In this document: piece after piece, positions 49,648-61,453 of the stretch
Layout: every line of letters begins with the position of its first letter
Position numbering within the stretch: the first letter of the stretch is position 1
DNA from: Combretum micranthum
Taxonomy: Eukaryota > Streptophyta > Magnoliopsida > Myrtales > Combretaceae
Assembly (NCBI GenBank): GCA_024138025.1
Contig: JAMXBD010000696.1
Coordinates: forward strand, 496,001-560,000
Direction of reading: 5' to 3'
Length of the DNA stretch: 64,000 bases
Notes under the pieces: model-generated
Databases searched by the model: none
The model's input: the letters and a program-made list of their open reading frames with translations, nothing else
Told to the model about the DNA's origin: nothing
Made by a program: the position numbers and the translations under genes

Positions 49648-50176
49648 GGAAAGCTATCTAAAAGATAGAAAGTTACCTAAAATATAGAAGAGGAAAGTTA
49701 CAAATAAATAAAAAGATTAAAAAAATCTATCATAAGATTCACTCATAATGTACACGAAAAGATTCACAAGTAGGATCTTAATGATTGCGAGCATAATTAA
49801 AACCACAATATTTATTAAACATTTTTCCTTCAAGCTGTGGATTGCAACTATCTCCAAATAGAATGTACAAAGGGTAAAACCATAGGTGTCATTCAGGGTG
49901 TGGTTGGCTCTATTACTTCAATTGTGGCTTCACATTTGAAGTGAATTTCAACCACATGGAAGATCGGGCACTTCCAGGGCACGATTTTCATCATTTGCTA
50001 AATTTCCTTCATCCCTTACACAAATTGACACACATTCATTTATGTGTTGAATTCCATAGCTACAAAGGAAGTCAAACTCATCCTCAGAAAATCTATTCAT
50101 TAGAATCCCTTGAATAAAGTTTTACAATCCTTTAGCTTTAACTCTTGTTATTGGACCCTTGATTTGATTCCTATCA

Positions 50177-51315
50177 CTAAGGGCTAACAATTTTCCAGTA
50201 TCTCTAGCTGCCCCATGTACACATATTAATAATCTGACTTTTTATAATCTTTCCACGTCTTAAGGGAAGCGTTTTAAGGATTTGACACTCAAGGAGATGG
50301 AGACGGAATATAAGAGGGTGTTGCAAATTAAGGGGAGTAGAAACAATGTCTAAACTTTGAAAACATCCTGGGTAATAATTAAGAGCCCTCTAGTGTAGCC
50401 TATTATTGAAGAGCCTTTTTTATTATGGGTATGAAGTTGCCTAATTCCAAGATATATGATGGAATGATTGATTCCAATGAACATTTGCACCATTATAAAG
50501 ACTAGATGTTGGTTTTTAGCTTCAATGATGCAATTTTCTACTATGTGTTCCTTGGCTTTGCTAGGGATGTTATTGTGTTTACCCTCCTATTTTTAAGTAA
50601 ACGGCTCTTGTAGACCTCTCAGTGGAGCTTACTGTTGTTGCTTAGGGGCAATTGGAAAGGACCCATGATATACTGAGTGGTAGTGCTGCAATGGCAGATT
50701 CTATCCCTTTTGATGGGCTCCAAAATGATCCTCTTCTAACATTAGTCACATCTTCTGAAGTCGAACAAAGGGAAGCTTGAGATTTGATTGATGAATTGAC
50801 CCAGCACACCAGGGTCACTTAGCTAAAGCATATTAGGATTGAGTAAGATAACATCCCATACTTTTAGGGTTCAGAGTTTGTTTATAACTTTTGATTATAC
50901 CATAATTAAGGGTCCATGGAAACCATATCTCTCGTAGGCTTAAACCCTATATGGAGGTAAATGACCTCAAACTTGAGGTGGTGGTCCTTACACAAAGTGG
51001 AGGTGGTTGAAATTATACTTGTTTCCTCGAGGAGATAGAAGTGGAAAGTAGCTTCATAGGTATTGAATGTGGAGCTACATTGAGAGAGGTGAGGGTCGAA
51101 GAGCTCAAGGATTGAGACCTCCGTAGGGTTTTTGGCCGAAGTCTTCGTAGGGCTTCTAAATGAGGTCCTTAAGGAGCTCCTTGGCTGAGATTCTGGAGAA
51201 GCTCCTTAGTCAAGGTTCTTGATGAGGTTTCTCATGGATCTGGTAGCTAACCTACTAGGTTAGTGTTAGGTGTATTGGGCTTTAGTCAAGTATTCCTTAT
51301 CAACAAATATATATA
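50177..51315 (+). pseudogene. Relic of another gypsy gag and flanking retroelement sequence
   Basis: Around 50430-50570 the plus strand reads GMKLPNSKIYDGMIDSNEHLHHYKD and VFSFNDAIFYYVFLGFA, the beginning of a Tat/Ogre-like gag (K-LP-Y-G-DP-HL--Y). It is followed by stops. The stretch at 51100-51240 repeats CTCCTTGGCTGAGATTCT-like units. No LTR pair is found. Confidence 0.5.
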
Positions 51316-51687
51316 GGTAAATTACATTAGAAGATTCTAATGTTTGGGGATAAATTCATTTAAGGTCCCAATGATTGGAAAAGTTTAAAAGAGATTCCAA
51401 CGTTTGAAAAAAAATTCTTTTGAGTTTTAATTAATATTTCTTTTATTAATATATGTCAATGGGGACATTATGAGTTTTAGTTAAATATCTCTCCCATGAC
51501 ATGTATCTAATAGAGACCTCAATCGACCCATTTCTTTAAACGTTGAGACCTCTTTTTTGATCTATTAAAAAACATCGAGATCTTAATTGACTCACTTTCC
51601 AACCGTTAGGACCTTTTGAACTTTCAAAATATTGACACCTCAAATAAACTTACCATAGAACATTGAAACTTTCTGGTGTACTTTATC
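51316..51687. mobile_element. MITE (372 bp) with long TIRs, Mutator-like
   Basis: The left end begins GGTAAATTACATTAGAAG and the reverse complement of the right end begins GATAAAGTACACCAGAAAG, with similarity over about 70 bp. The flanks AAATATATATA (51305-51315) and AAATATATATT (51688-51698) match at 10 of 11 bases, but the sequence is simple. Confidence 0.7.
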
Positions 51688-51698
51688 AAATATATATT

Positions 51699-54077
51699 TA
51701 TTCATTTTCTATATATGATCCATACTTTATACTTGTTATATTTGTGCTTTATATATAATTTATAATGTCATATAAATATATGTATAAAATTTTTTCCTTT
51801 GTAAATAGTTTTATTAATTTGTAATTTAGTACGAATAAATTAATTGTCCTGGTTCTCAATCTACATCACGTGGTGCAAATACCTTACCTACCATCACGTT
51901 TGTATCCCACAAATGACAATATTCCATAATTTAATTTTAGTTATATTATATTTTTACTATAAGTGACAATAAGTAAGCTAAAATAATAATGCAACAAAAA
52001 ATCCAAAACAATGAATATCCATCCATGCAACATCTTACTCGAATTTATTCTAGTAGAATATAGTTATCCACTTTATCTTACATTTATTTTAGTTACCTTT
52101 CCATATTACTTAAAACAAGGGAGACTTAAAGGAAAAATGAAAAAAGCAAAAAAAATAACATATGTTTTCACATTTTTAAAATTTAATGATGCATGTTTTT
52201 TCTTTCATAAATGTATGACTTATAGTGTTTTCTTTGAAATAAATGTCATGACCTGGGTGTTTTCCACTAAAGTACTTTATATTAACTCAAAACTTACTGA
52301 ATAGTTAATGAAAAATTCAAATACACTCTTAGCACTCTTAAATTCTAAATGGAGGAGCTATAAATCAATACCTTGCATCTGTTAGGTTTAGTGTTGTTTC
52401 TTCTTGGAATAGGAGTTTGTGTTACATGTTCAAGCAAACGGGTTTGAATTCATAAGTACCACTAGGCTTTGAATTGATTTCAAGGGCTTCTCAAATTGGG
52501 CATTAGGATTTAGGGGTAAAGAGAATTTATTGGCATTTTAGATTTGAAGTTTATTTGGTTTGATTTTAAGGGCCATTCATTTGAAGCTTCACAAATAACA
52601 ATTTGAAATTGAGTAGAGTAGGTTTGATTTTCTCATTTAAAGTTTATAAATGAGCTTGTACTGTATCAGACAAGGGATAATATTATGGTACCAACATAAT
52701 TTTTTGTTTAGGATCCTAACGAAGAATAATTACTTCATTTAAGATCAAAATAAAAATAATTATTAATATTATTATAAAATTATATTTATTAAATAAGATA
52801 TAAAATTTTTATAACTCGTGAACATCACAAGTGATTTTCGCGATAAAATTTGAACTTGTTTACCAGCCAGTTCTCAAAGAAAAAAGAGAGATGGGTTCTA
52901 TAAAGTCCAAGTGGTTGAACTTGAAGCAAAGTGTAAGTAGCAAAATGTAATGATTTGAAGCGAAAAAATAGATGGTCCCATAAATTCAAAGTGGTTGGAC
53001 GTGGAGCAAAGTGTGTGCAGCAAAATAAAATGAGGGCCCCATATGTTACTTCAACAAACAATGAAATGACAGCCACACATGTTACTTACAAACAGTAGAT
53101 AAGTAGGGTATATCGCGAAAATAAACCACATATATATTGAAAAGTTCTATACATTATATCAAAATGTGATATAAAAATGATAATAAAGCAATATATTGAT
53201 ATATTAATGATTTATATGTAAATATTTACATATTATTTTATATATACGATTTAATAACTATATATTAATAATTAATTTCATTCAACTTGTATATTAATAA
53301 ACTTTTTTTTTAAAACAATAAACATATGTTAAAGCCTCACGGTACCAATGGTTAATCTTATTTTTTGCTTGTTTGATATACTTTTTACATCCACTCAATT
53401 AGACATATTAATTTAAAAAAACATATATAAAAAAGATGAAGATAAAATACAAACACACATATATATTAAATACCCAATCATTCCATATAAATTTGACATA
53501 TTTTTTCTTTACTTTTTTCACTTTCATAAAAATATTAATTATTATTTTTGCAACATATGAAATATACATTTTAAAACATTTTTTAAACATATATAAATTT
53601 TTACATCTCAATTATTGCATCCTAATTGAAACTTCCGATCACCACAAGCACCATAATAATAATGATGATGATGAAACATATAAAATAACACACAACATAA
53701 TTTTTTAATTTAATTTCAAATGGATGTAAATTAAATATATAACATACATAGATTATAGACAACTAAAATACAAATATACTCTTGTTACATACTATTATTA
53801 TTTATAAACTAGCGATTTTTATAGTTGATAAAAGGAAGAATTTCCATTCAATACAATGGATTATTACAATATATCGTGAAAACACATTATATTTTCATAA
53901 TTTCCCACCAAAAAAACACTTGTATCGAAAAGAAAAATTGCTTCTGGCCAAAAAGAAAAGGGACACGCACACAAAAAAGCAACACAACATAAGAACGTAC
54001 CTGAACCACACACTTATGAAGGCAACTGGCCGAGCTTCAAAGGTTGAAGCTGGAACTGAAAGTACCCATCTTTCCTA
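51699..54077. other. AT-rich region upstream of CRSH
   Basis: No gene was recognised. Two copies of a 43-bp motif (AGTGGTTGAACTTGAAGCAAAG-like) lie near 52908 and 52986. The stretch at 53100-53900 is very AT-rich. The CRSH promoter and 5' UTR must lie in the last few hundred bases, but I cannot place a start site. Confidence 0.4.
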
Positions 54078-56853
54078 ATGGAGACAGACCTCTCTTTTCT
54101 CTCTCTTTCACCACCTCCACCATTAAAACGCCTCAACCCACTACCCATTTTCCACTCCCCTACCTTAAAGACCAAAACTTTACTTCCACCCATCAAAGCC
54201 TCCGCCCAGTCTCCGTCTTCCACGACGGCCTTAGAGCATGCCGGAGGCAAGATGGTGGTGGAGCTGGTGGGTGCATTTAATGAGCTTACTGAGAGGATGA
54301 GAGGTGTCACACTATCAACTAGCTCTTCAAGGATTTTGTTTAAAGCTCTTAAACTCTCAATACCCATCTTGCAGAATCTAGCTTTAGGCCCTGATGGAAG
54401 GTCTCCTCTGTCTAAAGCTTTGTCTGTTGCTGTTGTTTTAGCTGATCTTCAGGTATTATTTTTGGGGCTTATGGAATTTTGGGTTATTCTTAGTTTTTAG
54501 TGATGAAGACTCTGCCTTTGGATTAATTGGTATTAATAGTTGGTGTCCGAATGCGTGGTAGACAACAACCGATGTCTTCTTGGAGGAATGGTGGCAGTAA
54601 TATATATTCTAGTATGTTAATTCACGCAGTATGTTAATACCGTCATGGTGAATTTATATACTTATCATTTGTTTGTTGCCATGTCTATTTGTCAAGGTTG
54701 GATCTTGATGCTTCATTTAATGATAAGTCATGTCCCTAACTTCAGGCCTAGTAAGTATATAAATGTTTGAAATGCATATTAATTGCCAAAGGGAGGACTT
54801 TGTTAATGGGCCAACTCATTAACGTCGCTTAGGATTCTCAATTAGTGATGTCTTACTCTTGACCTATGGTAACTAGTAAGTGAGGATTCATGTGTAATTA
54901 GTGATTGAAACCATAAGAAAAGATCATGATGATGTCAGACGATATTTCAAGAATTTAGACAATTTCAACCATTAATATATATATATATATATATGGAGAA
55001 CTTTATAGAAGTAACTTTAAAGGATCAAAGTCTTACGGTTCATAGACTACTCGAATTTGTGGTAATGAAGTTAGCCACTTCCTTAAATTAGCAGCTCTTT
55101 TACTCCTAGATGTACTGCACCCTACTGAATTTGAAGTTCCCTGTATCTGTTTCCTATTGTGATATATCCTCTGTAATCTTGTTATACTTCCTATAATTGA
55201 GTTTTGTGGTCTTTGATGTTTATACTATATAACCTAATGTGGATGCAACTCTCTATAGCTGCTGATGTTTTCACAGCAAAACATGATGGCAGATGGATGC
55301 AGAAGTTATTTCAGCTGGAATTCTGTGGGAAGTCCTTGAAGCTGGAGATGTGTCTATACAAGAAGTAAGAGACAGGATAGGCAGTGGCACAGCTCATCTC
55401 TTGCACGAAAGCTTGCGTGTGAAGAACTTCCCCTATAAAGCCGATGTGCTGGATGATGAAACTGCTGCTGCTTTAAGAAAGTTTTGCTTGACATTCTATG
55501 ACATGCGGGCTATCATCCTGGACTTGGCCCTCAAGCTGGATACAATGAGACATCTAAGCTACCTGCCGAGGTATCAGCAGCAGCTGCTTGCCCTTGAGGT
55601 CATGAAAGTTCATGCACCTCTAGCTCATGCTGTAGGGACGAATGCGCTATCCCTAGAGCTTGAGGATCTCTCATTTCGTTACTTGTTTCCTTACTCGTAC
55701 CTTTATGTTGATGCATGGTTGAGGAGCCATGAAACTGGAAGCAAGCCTCTAATAGAGATATACCGCGACGAATTGCTTCAATCCTTGAGGGCTGATCCAT
55801 TGCTAGCAGAGATGGTGGATGATGTATCTGTTCAAGGACGCTACAAGAGTAGGTACAGCACTATGAAGAAGCTTCTCAAAGATGGGAGGAAGCCAGAACA
55901 AGTAAATGATATTCTAGGACTAAGAGTCATTCTCAAGCCAAGTTATGGAGCAGATGCCATTGAAATCGGGGAGAAGGCGTGCTATCGTGTGTGCGAAATC
56001 ATCAAATCCTTATGGAAGGAAATCCCTCACAGAACAAAGGATTACATAGCAAGGCCTAAGGCAAATGGTTACCAGAGCCTACATATGGCTGTTGATGTTA
56101 GTGAGAATGGAAAGACCAGACCCTTGATGGAGATACAGATCCGGACTACAGAAATGGACATGTTAGCTGTTGGGGGTACAGCATCTCATTCTTTGTACAA
56201 AAGTGGGCTTACTGATCCTGAGGAGGTAAATGAGGCCATTCTCTTTACAATTGTAAGGAACATGGATTTCGTTTCAAGCATTGAATACTTAATACTTCCA
56301 TTGTTTTGTTGATTTATAGGCAAAGAAGCTCAAGGCCATAATGCTGGCTGCTGCTGAGCTTGCTGCTCTGCGCCTACAAGATCTTCCTTTAGCTAACCAC
56401 AAAGATTTGGAGACAGACCACAGAGACCGAGTTTTTCGCCTTCTTGACAAGAATGGTGATGGAAGGATTAGCATAGAGGAACTCATGGAGGTCATGGAAG
56501 AGCTTGGAGCCTCTGGGGACGATGCTCGAGAAATGATGCAGCTTCTTGATTCTAACAGTGATGGTTCCCTCAGTTCTGATGAATTCGATGCCTTCCAAAA
56601 GCAGGTGTTGCATCTTTTGCTCTTTTAGTGATTTTCCCTTGTCAAGGATCATAATATTTTTGATAGATTCACCATGTTTTTCCCCTCCTGCGGGTGTATT
56701 ATTTCCTTTTTGCAGGTTGAGATTATGCGAAGCTTAGAAGACAGAGATGATCAGTACAAGACCATGCTGGATGAGAAACTCCAGCTGAGCAACCTCAGTG
56801 ATGTTTCATTTCAGACATATAATGAAGATTTGCACAATAACCTTGGCAATTAG
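54078..56853 (+). CDS. CRSH: Calcium-activated RelA/SpoT homologue, chloroplast (p)ppGpp synthase
   Basis: Exons are 54078-54452, 55293-56225, 56320-56604 and 56716-56853, all GT-AG and phase 0, giving 576 residues. Residues 1 to about 45 are Ser/Pro/Lys-rich, like a plastid transit peptide. The HD-hydrolase region is degenerate: where hydrolases have HD, this reads LWEV (residues 136-139). The synthetase domain is intact, with GRYKSRYS (307-314), VNDILGLRVI (329-338), YIARPKANGYQSLH (376-389) and EIQIRT (405-410). Two canonical EF-hand loops follow: DKNGDGRISIEE (479-490) and DSNSDGSLSSDE (513-524). CRSH makes ppGpp from GTP/GDP and ATP in plastids when calcium rises, coupling calcium signals to the stringent response. 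Length is close to the Arabidopsis protein (583 by memory). It converges on the LEA gene. Confidence 0.95.
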
Positions 56854-57142
56854 TCCATGTTCCTCTGTAAATACATTTGACTGTGTAGTATAGTGTAAAA
56901 TTGATGTGAATTAGTCCACGTTCTTCTATAATTGTATAAATTTCAAATCAGATTTCGAGATAAAGGAATCATTGCTTTATAAAATGCACTAAAACTTCTT
57001 GGTAAGGACACATTCCTGTGGAATACAATCCAAGTTTAGCTATTATTAAGAACATATAACATATTTACAGATCCATGATTCTATACTAAAACATGCATCC
57101 TCTCTTTCAATATAAGATCAAACGTGGTGAAGCACCCCCACT

Positions 57143-58358
57143 TCAAAGCTCCGCATCTCTTTCTCTACCAACCAAGATGTCCTGAGTTTTCTTCTTGGCG
57201 TTATCAAGTGTTTCTCCAGCTTTGACTTTGGCTGCTTCATAGCCTTCTTTAGCTTTCCCTTTGGCCCAACTCATATGCTCCTCTGTCTCATGCTGTTTCT
57301 TCTTCCCTTCATCGACCGTTTCCTTTGCCTTATGTTTAGCTGCTTCCTTAGCCTCTTCAGTTTGCCTTGCCGCCGTGTTTTTCGAATCTTCTGACACCCT
57401 TTCTGCCTTTCCTTTTGCCTCTTGAACTTTCTGTGAGGTCGTCTCTTTCATTTGCTCAGCCTTCTGCTTCGCTTCATCTGTGGCATAACCCGCCTTCTCT
57501 TTCGCACTCTCTTTCATCTCCTCTGCCTTCTGCTTTGCTTCGTTCGCTGTATGTCCTGCCTTCTCCTTCATTTCTTCAGCCTTCTTCTTTGCCTCTTCAG
57601 TCGCATAGCCTGCCTTCTCTTGCATTTCCTCAGCGCTTTTCTTTGCCTCATCGGTGGCATAACCTGCCTTCTCCTTTGCCACGTTTTTTAAGTGCTCAGC
57701 TTGCTCTTTTGTTGCTTCCTTTGCGTTCTCAGCCTTCTCGGAGCTAGTCTTCTTCAATTCATCAGCCTTCTGAGAGGCTGCCTCCTTGGCCTCTGTGGCT
57801 TTCTCCGCCGCTGCATCTTTCATTCCGCTTGCCTTATCCGCTGCATATTGGCCAACTCCTGCAAAGCAAATCAAGAACATGTGAAAACCCAATTTCCAAA
57901 GGCAACTAAGGTCAAAATTTACAAACTTGACCATCAACTAAGCCGCAATCGAACTCGCTTAGCGAATAGAAGGAATCGTTAGAATTGGATGGTCGAATTT
58001 GAGACGGCGAACGACGAATATTGTGTCAATAACCTTGCACTTTCTCTGTGGCCGTCTTAGCGGCATCGTAAACCCCATCAGATGCCTGCTTAACAGTCTC
58101 TTTAGCATCATCGTGTTTCAAACCGATCTTTTCTTTAGCCCATTCACTCCATGATTCTGAAGCTTCCTTGGCTTCTTTTCCTGCTTCTTCAGCCTTCTCC
58201 TTAGCGTGTCCACTTTTGTCCTTAAACTCCTTGAAATCCTCACTATCCTTCTTGGTTGATGGCATGTGACCGAAGCCTGTGGACACACAAGTCATTGCAA
58301 ACACCCCCAAGATCACCATCACCATAACAAAGAGCCAAAAGGGTCTTCTTGAAGCCAT
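57143..58358 (-). CDS. LEA_4-type late embryogenesis abundant protein with hydrophobic N-terminus
   Basis: Exons on the minus strand are 58358-58034 and 57858-57143, GT-AG, joined in phase 1 as VQ-G-VGQYAADKASG, giving 346 residues. Residues 7-25 (FWLFVMVMVILGVFAMTCV) form a signal peptide or signal anchor, so the protein enters the secretory pathway. The rest is hydrophilic and rich in Ala, Lys and Glu, with no Pro-rich or folded domain. It has LEA_4-type helical repeats, including four near-identical 18-residue units of the form EKAGYATDEAKKKAEEMK. LEA_4 proteins are disordered in water, become helical on drying and protect membranes and proteins. Upstream DRE and ABRE motifs suggest drought or ABA control. 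From memory, Arabidopsis has a LEA gene close to CRSH. Confidence 0.9.
57530..57740 (-). repeat. 54-bp coding minisatellite (18-residue repeat) in the LEA gene
   Basis: Four successive copies encode EKAGxATxEAKxxAEEMx; one is preceded by a 4-residue insert (ESAK). Unit length is a multiple of 3, so copy number can change without frameshift. Coordinates are approximate. Confidence 0.75.
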
Positions 58359-58492
58359 TTTGGAATAGAATGATTAAATAGCACAGTAAGGAAAATACAC
58401 ACAAGTGTGATACAAACAGAATGGATATGGAAAATGCGTGTTGGATGGAAGGAAGAGAAACTTGGGAGTATTTTAAGGAGAGGGTCCTGGGA

Positions 58493-58498
58493 ACCGAC
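58493..58498. promoter_or_regulatory. DRE/CRT core (ACCGAC) upstream of LEA gene
   Basis: ACCGAC lies 135 bases upstream of the LEA start codon. It is the binding core of DREB/CBF factors active in drought and cold. Confidence 0.55.
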
Positions 58499-58517
58499 AA
58501 GTGACAGGTGTAGGGGA

Positions 58518-58524
58518 ACGTGGC
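58518..58524. promoter_or_regulatory. ABRE (ACGTGGC) upstream of LEA gene
   Basis: ACGTGGC lies 160 bases upstream of the start codon and 20 bases from the DRE core. A second ACGT-core motif (ACACGTTT) is at 58556. A DRE plus ABRE pairing is typical of ABA- and drought-induced LEA promoters. Confidence 0.6.
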
Positions 58525-58569
58525 AAAATGGGGTTGAGAGGGTTGTTCGGAGGAGACACGTTTTGTAGG

Positions 58570-59535
58570 TTAACAAATGTCATGTTTTGGAAGATGAAGT
58601 TGTTTTGGTGTCCCATTTTTCCCCGACTTGGTAAGCCCTTTTTATGTTGGAATTTCCAGTACAAAGAAGTAGGGCAGGGGTCGTCCACTTCATCCCAAAC
58701 CGGGTAATTATAATCACCGATATAAAAGAAAAATTTAAGGTTAAATTTGTCAAAACCCATACCTTAATGTAAAGGTTCATGGTTCACGTTCGCCTGATGA
58801 GTTATAAATGGAACAACTAAATAAATAGGAAAGAGATTCAGGTCTACTGAGATAATTTGTTCTTTATAGACAGCTTAAAAAAATTATATAAATACCAATT
58901 AAATAAAATTAATTATACATTTATAATTATAGATATACTATATATCGTAATGGATTTCTTATTGCACTTAATGAATGTAATATTACTGTAGTAATTGCTC
59001 CTATTATGATATGAACAAGATATGATATATCAAATATCACATTACCTATATTATTAAAGTGAAAAAATAATATGTTAATATTCTAATTCTATTATTTTCA
59101 GTTGACAAAATAATGCATGTTTTCAAATTTGTGATACATCATGTTTGATTTCTTAAAAACTTCTCTTTTATTTAATATATAGTTTTATAGCCACACTATT
59201 TCTAGTGTTTAATCTTTAAACAGGAACATCCCAACATTGGATCACTTTGTCCTGATGGTGTTGAACATTCTTGAAATTAAGCTATGGTTTGGAATAAGGC
59301 AAAAAAAAAAAAAAAGGTATGATTTGGAAAGGGTTATGGGAGCTTCACTAAGCACATGGGGACAACGCACCCGTGCAAATACCAAATGAAAACAAGCCAA
59401 CAACAACTGTCAAGCTTGAGCTTGCAAGTGCAATAAGAAGAAGGGAAGGCTCTTCCATTTCTAAGACGGAAAGTATAAGAATAGCCTTGCTAGAATGATA
59501 GCAAGCATGCCCAGGTACATGGGTATGCGTCTGCA
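58570..59535. other. Intergenic region upstream of LEA gene
   Basis: AT-rich sequence with a poly-A tract near 59301. Short open frames here carry no recognisable motif. Confidence 0.4.
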
Positions 59536-59543
59536 CCTATATT

Positions 59544-61445
59544 TAGGGTTGTAACTAGACAAGTCATTATAGGGTTTTTGACCTAACTTGAATATATAAT
59601 AAAAATTCTACAGTGTTTTAGGACCAGTTTTGGATCCTATAAAATATCCGATCGATACTCAACTTGACACATTTTATAAATAAAATAAAAAATACATTCT
59701 TAAAATTAAATTAACCGTAGCCTCTCCTTTCTCATCCACACAATAGAGTCACACATGACACAACACAAACTACACTTTCCACTCTACCACACAACACACA
59801 CAACGCTTACTAAAAACCCAAGCCTCTATTGCCATGCCTCCTCTACCCTCGGTCATTGTAGTGGGTTAATTGAGCTTGGCTTTGGGATTAGTGGCAGTGG
59901 CTAATGGTAATGGTTCAGTGTTTGCAAGGGTTGGAGATGTTGGGGTTTCTAGGTTGAAGAGGATGGCGGTGGCTATGTTTAGTGGAGCTTGATGTGGTTG
60001 TTACAGTGTTTGAGATGGGTCAAGGGCGATGGGTGTTGTATTGGGTTTGGTTAGTTGATGGTGTCGAATTGTGGGGCTACATGCAATGGTTTGGGGTTGG
60101 CTTAGGTTGCAGTTGGTGACTTTCGAGATGGAGGTTAATGGTATGGACATTGGTTCGGTGTTCGTTTTGGTGTCGTGTGCTTGTAGTGGTTTGTATTTAG
60201 TGTTTGTTGGTCATGGTAGTTAGTTTGGATTTGAACGGGGTGATGGTATTTGTTGGTTGCATAGTGTGTAAGTGTGTTTGTGTTTTTCTTGAAGTGAAAG
60301 AAAGAGAGAATGAAATTGAGAAAAGAAAGAAAGTGAGATCAAGAGGAAGAAGAAGAATAATAGATTTGAAAATGTAAAAATTATTTGAAAACAAGTTAGG
60401 GAAAAAACCAAAATTGGATAGACCGAGCAGGTTCCAAATTTTAAAGCAGACCCTACAGGGCGAGTTGGGATATAGTATGTGTTGCTTACTCAAATTCAAT
60501 AGAGATTGGACTTTGGAAATCTGGGCTTAGATTGATGTTAGGTATAAGGCTTGTAAAGACAAGAACGTCTAGCGTAGCCACTTCGATAGTTAAGTCAAAG
60601 ACAATCATGATAAGCTCGTGGTTTAGATTAGAGGGTGGGTGAGTGCAACATTACTTATCTCCAGAGAGGTAGATAAGTATTTATAGAGAATTGATCTAGC
60701 AGTTATGGTTGTTGTGGGCTAATGGGCAAGTGGGCAATTGGCGGTAGTAGTGAAGGACGTGGGTTGAGTCCACATCTTTACTACTTGGAGACTAATCGAC
60801 CGAGCTATTCATGCCAAGCAATTAGTAGGATCGAGGCAACCAAGCGATCACTAAGACTTGTTATAGGGCTGGGTTGCAGATCGTAGGATATGTCAATGAA
60901 GTTTGGGCTTGATAGAGTTGTCCAGCCCATTGGTGTACTAGTCTGGGCTCGGGTGGCCCTATAAATAAATGGACCATCAATAGTATGAAAACCCTATTGT
61001 CACATTTGGTATGCGGAATTGATTTGGAGTGGACTGGAATGAGTTTTGGAATAACAAATTCATTCCTATGTTTGGAAGTGTTCATGGAATGGAATGACTA
61101 TAAAGTGTAAATATAAAAAAATATCCCTAGCAATAAACGTTATCGATATAAATATTTGGTAGGATAAAAAGATAATTAAGCTATATATAATTAATGAAGC
61201 TGGAATGGAATCGCGATTCCACCTTCTCAAATGTGGAATCGAATTTCCCTGCAATTCCAGCTTTTAAAAGTGCATCCAAACATGAGATAGAATGAAACCC
61301 TAAATCGAAATTCTATTTCGGGTTCATTCCTGTGTATTAAACATGGCATAAGTTTATAGGGTCGAGTTTGATCAACTTTATAAAGTAGTGGGTTGGATTC
61401 CGAGTTCATATGATTCATTCGAAACCTAGTCCAATTGCATCCTTA
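59544..61445. mobile_element. Non-autonomous hAT element (1.9 kb) with perfect 8-bp TSD
   Basis: The left end is TAGGGTTGTAACTAGAC and the reverse complement of the right end is TAAGGATGCAATTGGAC. CCTATATT flanks both sides at 59536-59543 and 61446-61453. No transposase is visible inside, so the element depends on another source. A MITE of another family is inserted at 60993-61350. Part of the interior (about 60540-60980) has LTR-like composition and may be acquired. Confidence 0.8.
60993..61350. mobile_element. MITE of the 14-kb family nested in the hAT element
   Basis: CACATTTGGTATGCGGAATTG on the left mirrors TGTATTAAACATGG on the right, matching the family clustered at 13.4-15.1 kb. Shared internal motifs include GGAATGGAAT and AATCGCGATTCC. 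The TSD is unclear. Confidence 0.65.
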
Positions 61446-61453
61446 CCTATATT

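Larger units (their letters stand above)
47872..50176 (-). mobile_element. 5' LTR of minus-strand Ty3/gypsy element, interrupted
   Basis: The two parts, 47872-48162 and about 49650-50176, align with the 3' LTR at 38407-39263. On the minus strand it starts TGATAGGAATC and ends AGGCATATCA next to the primer site. An inserted TIR element separates the two parts, and about 100 bp of LTR is missing at the junction. Confidence 0.82.

Noticed and set aside
57367..57982. Plus-strand frames opposite the LEA gene
   Set aside because: They are antisense products of the repetitive Ala/Lys/Glu coding sequence.
59860..60500. Gly/Val-rich coding-looking stretch inside the hAT element
   Set aside because: Repeated GGTT/GTGG motifs give open frames, but there is no domain or conserved start and stop; capture of a host fragment is possible but unsupported.
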